Below, piece by piece: positions 26,035 through 35,355 of a stretch of DNA of 64,000 nucleotides. The stretch comes from Microbacterium aoyamense (GTDB taxonomy: Bacteria; Actinomycetota; Actinomycetes; Actinomycetales; Microbacteriaceae): assembly GCF_023155855.1 (NCBI RefSeq), contig NZ_JAKNUT010000008.1:1-64000 (forward strand), given 5' to 3'. The notes below the pieces were generated by a model. It ran no database searches, was not told where the DNA came from, and was given only the letters and a program-made list of their open reading frames with translations. Both the position numbers and the translations under genes were made by a program. Each line of letters begins with the position of its first letter. Within the stretch, counting starts at the first letter, position 1.

Positions 26035-27510
26035 TCAGTGGCCGATCGGCGCGCCCTCGATCTCGCCGTCGACCGGCTTCCGGACGAACAGGCCGAGCAC
26101 GACCGCGGCCGATGCGATGCAGGCACCGACGAAGAACGCCGCGTGGACGCCTTGCGCGCTCGCCAGAACGGGGTCGGTTCCGTTGCCGACGGCGGCCGCC
26201 GCGGTGACGGACATGAGTGTGACGAACAGGGCGGTGCCGGCGGCGCCCGCGACCTGCTGCACCGTGCCGACGACGGCACTTCCGTGCGGGTACAGCTTGC
26301 GGGGGAGCGAGCCGAGCGCCGACGTCATCAGCGGAGTGAAAGTGAGGCCCAGACCGAGGTTGAGGACCAGGTAGACGACGACGATCCACCAGACCGGTGT
26401 GCCCTCGTCGAACGTGGTCATGCCCCACAGGGAACCGGCGGCGATCACGAGTCCGGGGATGACGAGCGGGGTCGGACCGAACCGGTCGAAGAGGTTGCCG
26501 ACGATGGGGGCCATCACACCCATGAGGATGCCGCCGGGCAGCAGCATCAGCCCGACGGTCAGGGTGCCGAGTCCGAGCACCTGCTGCAGGTAGATGGGCA
26601 GGAGGATGAGCGAACCGAAAAGCGCGGCGAAGACGACGGCGACCAGAACGACGGCGAGACTGAAGGTCTTGCTCTTGAACGTGCGGAGATCGAGGAGTGC
26701 GCCGTCGGTCTTCTGCAGCTTCAGCTGACGGAGGACGAACAGGACGAGCGCGACGGCGCCGACGACAAGCGGGATCCAGACCGGCACGGCTGCATGACCG
26801 GATGCAGACTCGCCGATGCTGCTCAAGCCGAAGATCAGTCCACCGAAGCCCAGCGCGGAGAGCACGACGGAGAGCATGTCGAAGCGCGCGTGCGGATCGG
26901 TCTCGGTGACGTTTCGCACCCAGATGGCGCCGAGCGCGATGGAGAGCAGAGCGATCGGGAACATGATCCAGAAGATCGCGTGCCACGTCAGCGTCGAGAG
27001 GATGAGGCCGGACACCGTCGGGCCGATGGCAGGTGCCACGGCGATGACGATGGTGATGACGCCCATCATGCGACCGCGGTGAGACGCCGGCACGATGTTG
27101 AGCACTGTCGTGAACAGCAACGGCATCATGACACCGGTCCCGGAGGCCTGGATGACGCGGCCGGCGAGGAGGAACGGGAAGCTCGGAGCGAGCGCGGCGA
27201 CGAGGGTTCCGAGCGCGAAGAGCGACATCGCCGCGAAGAAGACCTGGCGGATCGTGAAGCGGGACAGCAGGAACCCGGTCAGCGGGATGACGATGGCCAT
27301 CGTGAGGAGGAATCCGGTCGTGAGCCACTGACCCGTGGAAGCGGTGATGCCGAGATCTTCCATGATGGGCGTGAGAGCAACGCCCATGGTCGTCTCGTTC
27401 AGGATGACGACGAACGCGGCGACGACGAGAAGTGCGATGACCGGCCCGGTGCGGGTGACGTTCTGCGCGGGGATGCTACCCGTCGAGGGGTGGATGTCGG
27501 TCGCGGCCAT
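26035..27510 (-). CDS. MFS exporter, DHA2 (14-helix) drug-efflux type
   Basis: A 491-residue major facilitator with about 14 membrane helices. The N-terminal half has an NETTMGVALTPI helix 1 in the position of the motif D1 region, a loop 2-3 with LSRFTIRQVF, and motif C in helix 5 (AVAPAIGPTVSG), the hallmark of proton-driven exporters. It would pump lipophilic compounds out of the cell. A GAGGAG site precedes the ATG. Its mRNA leader contains a hairpin similar in layout to that before the next gene. No regulator is adjacent. Confidence 0.88.
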   Translation of the reverse strand: MAATDIHPSTGSIPAQNVTRTGPVIALLVVAAFVVILNETTMGVALTPIMEDLGITASTGQWLTTGFLLTMAIVIPLTGFLLSRFTIRQVFFAAMSLFALGTLVAALAPSFPFLLAGRVIQASGTGVMMPLLFTTVLNIVPASHRGRMMGVITIVIAVAPAIGPTVSGLILSTLTWHAIFWIMFPIALLSIALGAIWVRNVTETDPHARFDMLSVVLSALGFGGLIFGLSSIGESASGHAAVPVWIPLVVGAVALVLFVLRQLKLQKTDGALLDLRTFKSKTFSLAVVLVAVVFAALFGSLILLPIYLQQVLGLGTLTVGLMLLPGGILMGVMAPIVGNLFDRFGPTPLVIPGLVIAAGSLWGMTTFDEGTPVWWIVVVYLVLNLGLGLTFTPLMTSALGSLPRKLYPHGSAVVGTVQQVAGAAGTALFVTLMSVTAAAAVGNGTDPVLASAQGVHAAFFVGACIASAAVVLGLFVRKPVDGEIEGAPIGH

Positions 27511-27527
27511 AGGTCGTCTCCTCAGGG

Positions 27528-27578
27528 CTCGGGTGGTGCACGAACAGCGCCACCCGAGGATGGCAAGCTTTCAGACTA
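27528..27578 (-). promoter_or_regulatory. Promoter and leader hairpin of the MFS exporter gene
   Basis: On the minus strand TAGTCT (27573-27578) is a good -10 hexamer. Downstream of the expected start point, CTCGGGTGG (27528-27536) and CCACCCGAG (27550-27558) form a perfect nine-base stem with a 13-base loop, ending just before the GAGGAG ribosome binding site. The structure lies inside the mRNA leader, so it may affect translation, or it may be a DNA operator. Confidence 0.55.
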
Positions 27579-27627
27579 ACGGCGGGGTGGGGCATCCCAT
27601 TCCCGAATGCCGTGAAAACATTCGCGT

Positions 27628-28272
27628 ATGGCTGGATCCGGACCCCGCTCGACCGTCGTGCTCCGCTCGATCGTCGCGCTCGTCGCGGGTATCGCCGCGG
27701 CGATCGTCGTGAGCCCGCTGCTCGGCATCGCCGCCGGACTGCTGGCGGGGTGGTCGACGCTGTGCCTCGTGTCGGTGATCTGGATCACGATCATCGTGTG
27801 GCCGATGACGGGGGCCGAGACGCGGCGGCACGCGAGCGCCGAGGATCCCGGCCGCCCGGCTGCGCGTCTCGTCGCGCTCGTGGGCAGCACCGCGAGTCTC
27901 GCGGCGGTCTTCGTCGTGCTCTACCAGACGGGGATCGAGTCCGATCTCGAGTCGTACGTCCTGGCGGCGATCGCGTTCGTGAGCGTCGCCTCGTCGTGGG
28001 GGCTGATCCAGGTCGACTACGCCTTGCGCACCGCGCGGGTCTACTACTCCGACCCCGTCGGAGGCATCGACTTCAACGAGGGCGACGTCGACCCGAGCTA
28101 TTCGGACTTCTACTACTTCTCACTCGGCGTCGGCATGGGCTACCAGGTGGCCGACACGAACGTGAAGAGCAGTCAGATCAGGCGCACGGTGACGGCGCAG
28201 GCGCTCATCGCCTACCTGTTCGGTGCCGTCATCATCGGCACCGTGGTCAATCTCGTGCTCGACCTCGGATGA
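27628..28272 (+). CDS. DUF1345 membrane protein
   Basis: A 214-residue membrane protein with five predicted helices, matching the DUF1345 family by its layout and by the segments YALRTARVYY and FYYFSLGVGMGYQVADT near residues 130-180, which resemble half of an ion-channel module. The family's function is unknown. The ATG at 27628 lacks a ribosome binding site. It is divergent from the MFS gene, with 117 bases between them. Confidence 0.82.
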   Translation: MAGSGPRSTVVLRSIVALVAGIAAAIVVSPLLGIAAGLLAGWSTLCLVSVIWITIIVWPMTGAETRRHASAEDPGRPAARLVALVGSTASLAAVFVVLYQTGIESDLESYVLAAIAFVSVASSWGLIQVDYALRTARVYYSDPVGGIDFNEGDVDPSYSDFYYFSLGVGMGYQVADTNVKSSQIRRTVTAQALIAYLFGAVIIGTVVNLVLDLG

Positions 28273-28275
28273 CCG

Positions 28276-28491
28276 CTACTGCTGGTCGAGCGACTCGTCC
28301 TCGACGGGGAGGTCCCACTTCTCGGAGCCGATCGCGTCGGTCGGCGCCGCGGTCGCCTCGTTCTCTTCGACGATCTTCGGGAGCGGGTTGAGAAGCTCGT
28401 CCTCGGGGATCGCCTTGAGTTCGTCGATCTCGTCGCGGAGCTCGGCGAGGTCGCTGCCGTCGTGGGCGGGGGTCTCGGGAGTCGAAGTCAT
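28276..28491 (-). CDS. Small acidic protein of unknown function
   Basis: A 71-residue, very acidic protein with an N-terminal helix (DLAELRDEIDELKAI, coiled-coil-like) and a disordered tail ending ESLDQQ. It is not recognised. The start is supported by TAGGCT (28498-28503) six bases upstream. It is divergent from the ABC exporter, whose own -10 hexamer (28527-28532) faces the other way 23 bases further on, so the two promoters are back to back and could compete. Confidence 0.65.
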   Translation of the reverse strand: MTSTPETPAHDGSDLAELRDEIDELKAIPEDELLNPLPKIVEENEATAAPTDAIGSEKWDLPVEDESLDQQ

Positions 28492-28538
28492 GCCCTCAGC
28501 CTAGCCCCGGCACCGCTCGGGCTGATTAGGCTCGGGCC

Positions 28539-30560
28539 ATGAGCATGGGCGGCCGAGGCGGAGCAGGCGGCGGCTTCCGCGGCGTCGACATCGAGGCGCA
28601 GAAGAAGCTCAACGCCGAGGCCCCGAAGATCGCGCACCTGGGCCGACGTGTCGTGGTGCTCTTCCGCCCGTACACGTGGCGCATCGCCTGGACCGCGTTC
28701 CTCGTCATCGCCGGCGCGGCGATCGCCGTCATTCCGCCCCTCCTCGTGCAGCGGATCTTCGACGATGCGCTCTTCCCCACAGACGGCGGCGGTGTCGACC
28801 TTCCGCTGCTGTGGCGGCTCGTCGTGCTCATGATCGCGCTGTTCCTGCTGTCGGCCGCCCTCGGGGTCGGGCAGACGTGGCTCACCTCGACGGTCGGCAA
28901 TCAGGTCACCGGCGATCTGAGGGTGAAGCTCTTCGACCACCTGCAGGCCATGGAGCTCGGCTTCTTCACACGGACGAAGACCGGCGTCATCCAATCCCGC
29001 CTGCAGAACGACGTCGGCGGCGTCGCGGGAGTGCTGACCAACACCGTCACGAGCATCCTGGGCAACGTCGTCACCGTCATCGCGTCGCTCGTCGCGATGA
29101 TCATCATCGACTGGCGGCTGACCCTCATCGCCGTCGTGCTGATGCCGTTCCTCGTGCTCGTCCAGCGACGAGTCGGCCAGGTGCGCGCGCGCATCGCGGG
29201 CGAGACGCAGGAGTCGCTGTCGGAGCTCACGTCGATCACGCAGGAGACCCTGAGCGTGTCGGGCATCCTGCTCTCGAAGTCGTTCAACCGTCAGCGCACC
29301 GAGTCGGCCCGCTACGCCGACGAGAACCGCAATCAGGTGCGTCTGCAGGTGCGCCGCGCCATGAGCGGTCAGGGCTTCTTCGCGGTCGTGCAGGTGCTCA
29401 TGGCGAGCGTGCCCGCCGTCATCTACCTCGTCGCGGGGTATCTCATCACGGGCGGCACCGACATGATCACGGCGGGCACGATCGTCGCGTTCACGACGGT
29501 GCAGGCGCGGCTGCTCATGCCGCTCATGGGTCTGATGCGCGTCGCGCTCGACCTGCAGACCTCCGCCGCGCTGTTCGCCCGCATCTTCGAGTACCTCGAC
29601 CTCGTGCCGGCGATCGAGGACTCGCCGGCGGCGATCCCGGTCGCGAAGGCGCCCGGTCCGCTCGGGCGGATCGAGTTCCGCGACGTGGTCTTCCGGTATC
29701 CGGATGCCGCGGCTGACGCCAGGCCGACGCTGCGCGGTGTCAGCTTCACGGCGGAGCCCGGCCAGCACGTCGCGTTCGTCGGCCCCTCGGGGGCAGGCAA
29801 GACGACGGTGCTGTACCTCACCCCGCGCATGTACGAGGCGTCCGGCGGATCCGTCCTCTTCGCGGGCGCCGACGTGCGCGAGCTGACGCAGGAGTCGATC
29901 ATCGACAGCGTCGGGATCGTTTCGCAGGAGACGTATCTGTTCCACGCGACGATCCGCGAGAACCTGCTCTACGCGAAGCCCGAGGCGACGGATGCCGAGC
30001 TCGAGGACGCGTGTCGTGCTGCCAACATCCACCACATCATCGAGGGTTTCGAGCGCGGCTACGACACCGTCGTCGGCGAGCGCGGCTACCGTCTGTCGGG
30101 CGGCGAGAAACAGCGGATCGCGATCGCGCGCGTGCTGTTGAAGGATCCGCCCGTCCTGCTCCTGGACGAGGCGACGTCGGCACTCGACACGGTCTCCGAG
30201 CGCGTCGTGCAGGAGGCGCTGGATGCCGCGGCCCGCGGCCGTACGACGCTCTCGATCGCGCACCGGCTCTCGACGGTCATCGCGGCCGACGTCATTCACG
30301 TCGTCGAGGCCGGTCGGATCGTCGAATCGGGAACGCACTCGTCGCTCCTGGCCGAAGGCGGGCTCTACGCCGAGCTCGCGGCGCAGCAGCTCGCGGCATC
30401 CCGCATCCTCGAGGTCGAAGCGGCCGACCCGCCGCCCGCGCTGCCCGATCGCCGTGCCGACCGCGCGCCCGCCGGACCGGCGCTGGAGCTCGCGGTCACG
30501 GTGCCCATCGCGGTGCCCGAATCCCGCGTCTGGACGACTCCCGGCCTCCCCGAGAACTGA
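28539..30560 (+). CDS. ABC exporter with fused membrane and ATPase domains
   Basis: A 673-residue half-transporter of the exporter (type IV) class. A six-helix membrane domain (about residues 40-350) is followed by an ATPase with Walker A GPSGAGKTT (about residue 415), signature RLSGGEKQR, Walker B VLLLDEATSALD and the H-loop SIAHRLSTV. A Gly-rich N-terminus (MSMGGRGGAGGGF) and a Pro/Ala-rich C-terminal tail of about 50 residues are extra. It probably works as a homodimer. Substrate cannot be read; lipids or drugs are usual. TAGGCT lies six bases before the ATG. Confidence 0.9.
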   Translation: MSMGGRGGAGGGFRGVDIEAQKKLNAEAPKIAHLGRRVVVLFRPYTWRIAWTAFLVIAGAAIAVIPPLLVQRIFDDALFPTDGGGVDLPLLWRLVVLMIALFLLSAALGVGQTWLTSTVGNQVTGDLRVKLFDHLQAMELGFFTRTKTGVIQSRLQNDVGGVAGVLTNTVTSILGNVVTVIASLVAMIIIDWRLTLIAVVLMPFLVLVQRRVGQVRARIAGETQESLSELTSITQETLSVSGILLSKSFNRQRTESARYADENRNQVRLQVRRAMSGQGFFAVVQVLMASVPAVIYLVAGYLITGGTDMITAGTIVAFTTVQARLLMPLMGLMRVALDLQTSAALFARIFEYLDLVPAIEDSPAAIPVAKAPGPLGRIEFRDVVFRYPDAAADARPTLRGVSFTAEPGQHVAFVGPSGAGKTTVLYLTPRMYEASGGSVLFAGADVRELTQESIIDSVGIVSQETYLFHATIRENLLYAKPEATDAELEDACRAANIHHIIEGFERGYDTVVGERGYRLSGGEKQRIAIARVLLKDPPVLLLDEATSALDTVSERVVQEALDAAARGRTTLSIAHRLSTVIAADVIHVVEAGRIVESGTHSSLLAEGGLYAELAAQQLAASRILEVEAADPPPALPDRRADRAPAGPALELAVTVPIAVPESRVWTTPGLPEN

Positions 30561-30568
30561 CGGGTCGG

Positions 30569-31507
30569 CTACCAGTCCAGCGCGGGCGCGATGACGGATG
30601 CGAGGGGCAGGGGCGAGCGCGCCGCGAGGGCGCGGACGAAGGTCCCGAGCTCGGCCCGGTAGGCGGGATCGGGATGGGTCTCGGCGATAGCGATCAGCGG
30701 CGGCAGATCGAGGCGCTGGATGAGACGGATGCGGGATGCCACGGCACCCGCTTGGCCCGCGGCATCCAGGATCTCGATTCCCCCTGTCAGCGCCTCGAGA
30801 TAGTCGCGGAGCACCGGCAGCGCATCCTTGCGCTGCGTGATCGAGGTGCCTTCGGCGCGCTCGCGCCACTCCACGACCACCTCGGGGATGACGTCGAAAG
30901 CGTGGGCGCGTGTGTACAGCAGCTGCGCGACCAGCTGGTCCTCGTAGGTCTTGCCGAGTGGGAACCGCACCTCGCGCCACAGCTCCGTGCGGGAGGCCTT
31001 GGACCACGCGACGATGTTGCCCGAGGCATCCGGATGCTCCGTCAAGTTCGTGGCGTCGCGCGCGGGGTCCGTCGCCGCCGCGACCCACGGCTGCACCTCG
31101 CCGGGAGCGTACCCGCCGCGACCGTCGGGCCGGAGGCGCACGTACGCGCCGGCCACGAGGTCGCTGCCCGTCCGTTCGAGGGTGCCGACGAGGTTCTCGA
31201 TCGCGGTGGGAGTCATGACGTCGTCGGCGTCGAGGAAGCCGACGTAGGGCGTCGTGACCAGGTCGAGGCCCGTGTTGCGCGCGGCGCTCAGTCCCTGCTG
31301 CAGGTCGTGATGCACGACCTGCACGCGCGCATCGGCGGCGGCCGCGGCCTCGAAGATCGCGCCCGTGCCGTCTGTGGATCCGTCATCGACGAGGACGGCG
31401 GTCCAGTCGGTGCGGGTCTGACGGCGGAGCGACTCGATCGCCTCGCCCGCGTAGCGGACGACATCGAACCCCGGCACGATGACGGTGATCGCGGGGGAGG
31501 ATGCCAC
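30569..31507 (-). CDS. Family 2 glycosyltransferase
   Basis: A 312-residue GT-A fold glycosyltransferase: ITVIVPGFDVVRYAGEAIES at the N-terminus, VDDGSTDGTG for nucleotide binding, and GFLDADDVMTP with the DxD metal motif near residue 95. The C-terminal third is less typical and has no membrane helix. Acceptor unknown. GTG start six bases after TAGGAT (31514-31519). Its stop is eight bases from that of the convergent ABC exporter. It is downstream of the NAD operon but has its own promoter signal. Confidence 0.85.
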   Translation of the reverse strand: MASSPAITVIVPGFDVVRYAGEAIESLRRQTRTDWTAVLVDDGSTDGTGAIFEAAAAADARVQVVHHDLQQGLSAARNTGLDLVTTPYVGFLDADDVMTPTAIENLVGTLERTGSDLVAGAYVRLRPDGRGGYAPGEVQPWVAAATDPARDATNLTEHPDASGNIVAWSKASRTELWREVRFPLGKTYEDQLVAQLLYTRAHAFDVIPEVVVEWRERAEGTSITQRKDALPVLRDYLEALTGGIEILDAAGQAGAVASRIRLIQRLDLPPLIAIAETHPDPAYRAELGTFVRALAARSPLPLASVIAPALDW

Positions 31508-31544
31508 GGCCCGATCCTATGCGCGGCGCACGGGGTCGGGGCCG

Positions 31545-32675
31545 TCAGCCGGTGACGGCGGCGACCGACGCCTCGACGGCCGCCGCGAGCATCGCCGGAT
31601 CGAACGACGCGTCGTGCGCGAACGTGAAGCGCACGGCGGTCTGCGCCACTTCGGGTCGAACGCCCATCGCGGTCAGCACGTGCGAGGGCTCGTCGCTCCC
31701 CGCAGCGCACGCCGAGCCGCTCGACGAGACGACGCCGCGGCGTTCGAGCTCCAGCAGCACGGCTTCGCCGCTCACACCCTCGAAGGTGAAGCTCGCAGTG
31801 CCCGGCAGACGGTGGACGGGATCGCCCGTCAACCGTGCCCGGGGCACGCGGCCGAGCGCGTCGGCGATGAACGCGTCGCGCAGTGCCGAGACGCGGACGG
31901 ATGCCTCGGCGCGCTCGCTCTCGGCGAGGTCGAGCGCCACGGCCAGGCCGACGGCGCCGGCGACGTCCTCCGTACCGCTGCGGCGCCCGCGCTCCTGGCC
32001 GCCGCCGTGCAGGAGCGGCTCGAGAGGGACGCGCCCGCGGACGGCGAGCGCACCGGTCCCCTTCGGCGCGCCGAGCTTGTGGCCCGCGATCGAGATCGCG
32101 TCGGCGCCGGTGTCGCGCAGCGCGAGCCAGCCCGCGGCCTGCACGGCGTCGAGATGGACCGGGATGCCACGCCCATGCGCTGCAGCGGCGAGGGCCGCGG
32201 CATCCTGAATCGTCCCCACTTCGTTGTTGGCGAATCCGAACGAGACGAGCGCCGTGTCGTCGCGCAACGACTGCTCGAGCGCCTGGGTCGTCAGCCGGGC
32301 CACGTGATCGACGGGCGCGAGCGTGACGTCGAACCCGTGCAGGCGTGCGAGGTAGTCCGCCGACTCGAGGATCGACTCGTGCTCGATCGGTGTCGTGACG
32401 ACATGCCGCTTGCCGTGGGCGGCGAGCGCGATGCCCTTCACGGCGAGGTTGTTCGCCTCGGTGCCGCCCGACGTGAAGACGACGTCGGATGCCCGCATCC
32501 CGAGCACACGCGCGACGCGCGACCGCGCATCGGCCAGAGCTCCCGCCGCCGCTTCGCCCACCGTGTGGTGGCTCGAAGGATTGCCGAACCATCTCGTGTA
32601 GTACGGCAGCATCGCCTCGAGCACTTCGGGACGCACGGGCGTCGTCGCGGCACTGTCGAGGTAGAGCATGCTCAT
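31545..32675 (-). CDS. Cysteine desulfurase of the NAD operon (NadS/IscS-like)
   Basis: A 376-residue class V aminotransferase-fold enzyme that takes sulphur from cysteine. Motifs: YLDSAATTPVR at the N-terminus, TSGGTEANNLAVKG for cofactor binding, GHKLGAPKGTG with the PLP lysine, and SSGSACAAGSDEPSHVL with the catalytic loop cysteine. Its ATG overlaps the nadC stop by four bases. The position as last gene of nrtR-nadA-nadB-nadC strongly suggests that it serves the oxygen-sensitive 4Fe-4S cluster of NadA, as NadS proteins do, rather than general cluster assembly. Confidence 0.9.
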   Translation of the reverse strand: MSMLYLDSAATTPVRPEVLEAMLPYYTRWFGNPSSHHTVGEAAAGALADARSRVARVLGMRASDVVFTSGGTEANNLAVKGIALAAHGKRHVVTTPIEHESILESADYLARLHGFDVTLAPVDHVARLTTQALEQSLRDDTALVSFGFANNEVGTIQDAAALAAAAHGRGIPVHLDAVQAAGWLALRDTGADAISIAGHKLGAPKGTGALAVRGRVPLEPLLHGGGQERGRRSGTEDVAGAVGLAVALDLAESERAEASVRVSALRDAFIADALGRVPRARLTGDPVHRLPGTASFTFEGVSGEAVLLELERRGVVSSSGSACAAGSDEPSHVLTAMGVRPEVAQTAVRFTFAHDASFDPAMLAAAVEASVAAVTG

Positions 32676-33523
32676 GGTTGGTCGATGCGGACGTCGAGCC
32701 CCAGATCGAGCGCGCGGGCGGAGTGGGTGAGCGCGCCGACCGAGACGACGTCCACCCCCGTCTCGGCGATCGCGCGGACCGTCTCGAGGGTGACGCCGCC
32801 GGACGCCTCGACGACGGCGCGGCCCGCGACCTGGGCGACCCCCGTTCGCAGGTCGTCGAGCGAGAAGTTGTCGAGCATGATGGTGCCGATGCCCGCGGCG
32901 AGCACGGGCTCGATCTGATCGAGGCGGTCGACCTCTACCTCGATGTGGGTCGTGTGGGGGAGGCGATCCTTGGCCGCGCGGAGCGCGTCTGTCACCGAGG
33001 AGCCGCCGAGCACGGCGAGGTGGTTGTCCTTCGCCATGACGGCGTCGGACAGCGAGTGACGGTGGTTGCGCCCGCCGCCGTCGACGACCGCGTGCCGTTC
33101 GAAGGCCCGGAGCCCAGGGGTCGTCTTGCGCGTGTCGGCGATGCGCGTGCCGGTGCCCGCGACCTCGGCCACGTAGCGCGCGGTGAGCGTCGCGATGCCG
33201 CTCATGCGCTGGACGAAGTTCAGCCCGATGCGCTCGGCTGTGAGGAGGGACCTGGCCGGGCCGCTCACGACCGCCAGCACGGTTCCGGGCCCGAAGGCCT
33301 CGCCGTCCGCGGTTGCGAGCCGAACGTCGACGCGGGTGTCCGTCAGGCGGAATGCGGCGGCGAACACCTCGCCACCGCTGAAGATCCCCGCTTCGCGCGC
33401 GACGAGCTCCGCCGTCGCCGTCGCGGTCTCGGAGATGAGGTACTCGCTCGTCAGATCGCCCCACGGCGCGTCCTCTTCGAGCGCGGCGGCGACGACGCGG
33501 TCGATCACGGCACGGGTGAGCAT
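32672..33523 (-). CDS. nadC: Nicotinate-nucleotide pyrophosphorylase (quinolinate phosphoribosyltransferase)
   Basis: A 283-residue enzyme that converts quinolinate and PRPP to nicotinate mononucleotide, the third step of de novo NAD synthesis. Recognisable parts are the N-terminal DLTSEYL region, RMSGIATLT, TRKTTPGLRAFE with substrate-binding basic residues, GGGRNHRHSLSD and the barrel end EASGGVTLETVRAIAETGVD. Length is standard. Its ATG overlaps the nadB stop by one base (TGATG), and its stop overlaps the desulfurase start, so it is translated in series with both. Confidence 0.95.
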   Translation of the reverse strand: MLTRAVIDRVVAAALEEDAPWGDLTSEYLISETATATAELVAREAGIFSGGEVFAAAFRLTDTRVDVRLATADGEAFGPGTVLAVVSGPARSLLTAERIGLNFVQRMSGIATLTARYVAEVAGTGTRIADTRKTTPGLRAFERHAVVDGGGRNHRHSLSDAVMAKDNHLAVLGGSSVTDALRAAKDRLPHTTHIEVEVDRLDQIEPVLAAGIGTIMLDNFSLDDLRTGVAQVAGRAVVEASGGVTLETVRAIAETGVDVVSVGALTHSARALDLGLDVRIDQP

Positions 33524-35355
33524 CAGGCGTGCGCCTTCGCGAAGTAGTCCCGCTGGACGTCGTCGATCCACCAGCGCGCGGGCATGGAGCCGGAGGGATA
33601 GGGATTCGCCGCGAGCACGTCGTCGATCGTGACCGTGCCGGCCAGTGCGTCGGCGACCGTGGGCGGATGCTCGTCCGAGCGGAAGTGCGCACCCACCGAT
33701 GCCGTTCGCAGCAGCGCCGCGTCGACGAGCGCGATCGCGACGGTGAGCAGGTTCTCGTCCTCGAGCTCGGCCTCGGTGCGGGGTGCGCGGTCCTGCCTGC
33801 TCCAGGCGTCGAGCGTCGACGCTGCGGAGCGCAGGCCCGCGGCATCCCGCACGAGGCCCGCGTGCTCCCACATGAGCTGCTGCAGAGCGTGCCGTGAGAA
33901 CGGCCCGACGACCGACGGCGTCCGGCGCCAGCCGGGCTCGACGGCGCTGGGGACCGTTTCGGGCGTGGCCGGCGTCGGCCAGATTCCGGATGCCGCGTCG
34001 GCCGCGATCGCGTCACCTGCGCGCGCGCCGAAGACCGCTCCTTCGAGGAGGGAGTTGGATGCGAGGCGGTTCGCGCCGTGCACTCCCGTGCGCGCGACCT
34101 CGCCGACCGCGTACAGACCGGGGATCGACGTGCGCCCGTGCAGGTCGGTCGTGACGCCGCCCATGAGGTAATGCGCCGCGGGGGTCACGGGGATCGGCTC
34201 GCGCGCCCAGTCGAGTCCTCGTGCCCGCACGGCGGCGTCGATCGTGGGGAACCGCTTCGCGAGGAAGGCCCGGGTCTCGGCCTCGGTGGGACGCAGGTGC
34301 GTCGCGTCGAGGAAGACGGGCCGGCCGTCCTGGAGCTCCATCCGGTGCGCGATCGCGCGGGCGACGACATCGCGCGGAGCGAGCTCGCCGTCGGGGTGCG
34401 CGTCGAACGCGAACCGGCGCCCGTGCTCGTCGACGAGGGTCGCGCCCTCGCCGCGCACGGCCTCCGAGACGAGGAACGCGTCGCCCGCGCCCAGGATCGT
34501 CGGGTGGAACTGGAAGAACTCGAGGTCCTGCACGACGGCGCCGGCGCGCAGCGCCGCGGCGATCCCGTCGCCCGTCGCCACCGGCGGGTTCGTCGTGTGC
34601 GCGTACAGCTCGCCGGCGCCGCCGGTCGCCAGGACGACGGCATCCGCCTCGATTGTCTCGCGGACTCCCGTCGCGTCGGGCCCGTCGCCGACGAGCAGCT
34701 CGACACCGCTCACCCGGCGGGCGTCGCGAGCCCGGAGGTTTTCGTCGAACCCGGCGTCCTCGAGCCCCGGCTCGACCGGATCGCTCGGGTTCGCGTCTGC
34801 CATGAGGAGATCGACGAGGAACGCGTGCTCGATGACCCGCACATCGCTCGCGCGCAGGCGCGCGACGAGGGCCTTCTCGATCTCGGTCCCGGTGGCATCG
34901 CCCCCGGCGTGGAGGATCCGCGGATAGGAGTGCGCCGCCTCGAGGCCCTTGATGTAGGCGCCGTCGTCGCCGCGATCGAACACGACGCCGATGTCGACCA
35001 GTTCCTGGATGCGCGTGGGTCCCTCTTCGACGAGCACGCGCACCGCTTCGGGGTCGCTCAGGCCCGCGCCCGCGACGAGCGTGTCGCGGATGTGGTCCGC
35101 GGCCCGGTCGTCGGCGAACATGACGCCCGCGATGCCGCCCTGCGCGAAGCGCGTGTTGGCGTGGTCGAGCACGTCCTTCGTCACGAGCGTCACGCGGCAG
35201 CCGCGCTCGACGGCGTGCAGCGCGACGGTCAGGCCCGCGATGCCCGAGCCCACGACGACGGCGTGGACGGCACCCGTGTCCCGATTCGCCTCGGAATGGA
35301 TGCCGGGTAGCGGCGTGTCGTGGGACACGAAGCGCTCAGAAGGGGACGCGCTCAT
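33523..35355 (-). CDS. nadB: L-aspartate oxidase
   Basis: A 610-residue flavoenzyme oxidising L-aspartate to iminoaspartate, first step of de novo NAD synthesis. It has the FAD fold (VVVGSGIAGLTVALHA, residues about 33-48), NTRFAQGGIAGVM, HTILGA-type QFHPTILGAG, EAVRGEGATLVDEHG and HYLMGGVTTDLHGRT. It is longer than E. coli NadB (540) mainly through an inserted acidic region near residues 185-225 and a C-terminal extension. The ATG overlaps the nadA stop by four bases. Distinguished from the lone flavoprotein at 11777-13513 by operon context. Confidence 0.95.
   Translation of the reverse strand: MSASPSERFVSHDTPLPGIHSEANRDTGAVHAVVVGSGIAGLTVALHAVERGCRVTLVTKDVLDHANTRFAQGGIAGVMFADDRAADHIRDTLVAGAGLSDPEAVRVLVEEGPTRIQELVDIGVVFDRGDDGAYIKGLEAAHSYPRILHAGGDATGTEIEKALVARLRASDVRVIEHAFLVDLLMADANPSDPVEPGLEDAGFDENLRARDARRVSGVELLVGDGPDATGVRETIEADAVVLATGGAGELYAHTTNPPVATGDGIAAALRAGAVVQDLEFFQFHPTILGAGDAFLVSEAVRGEGATLVDEHGRRFAFDAHPDGELAPRDVVARAIAHRMELQDGRPVFLDATHLRPTEAETRAFLAKRFPTIDAAVRARGLDWAREPIPVTPAAHYLMGGVTTDLHGRTSIPGLYAVGEVARTGVHGANRLASNSLLEGAVFGARAGDAIAADAASGIWPTPATPETVPSAVEPGWRRTPSVVGPFSRHALQQLMWEHAGLVRDAAGLRSAASTLDAWSRQDRAPRTEAELEDENLLTVAIALVDAALLRTASVGAHFRSDEHPPTVADALAGTVTIDDVLAANPYPSGSMPARWWIDDVQRDYFAKAHA

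Noticed and set aside
25994-27579. Long plus-strand frame antisense to the MFS exporter
   Set aside because: Composition is Asp/Glu/Arg/Gly low complexity; the MFS protein on the other strand is unmistakable.
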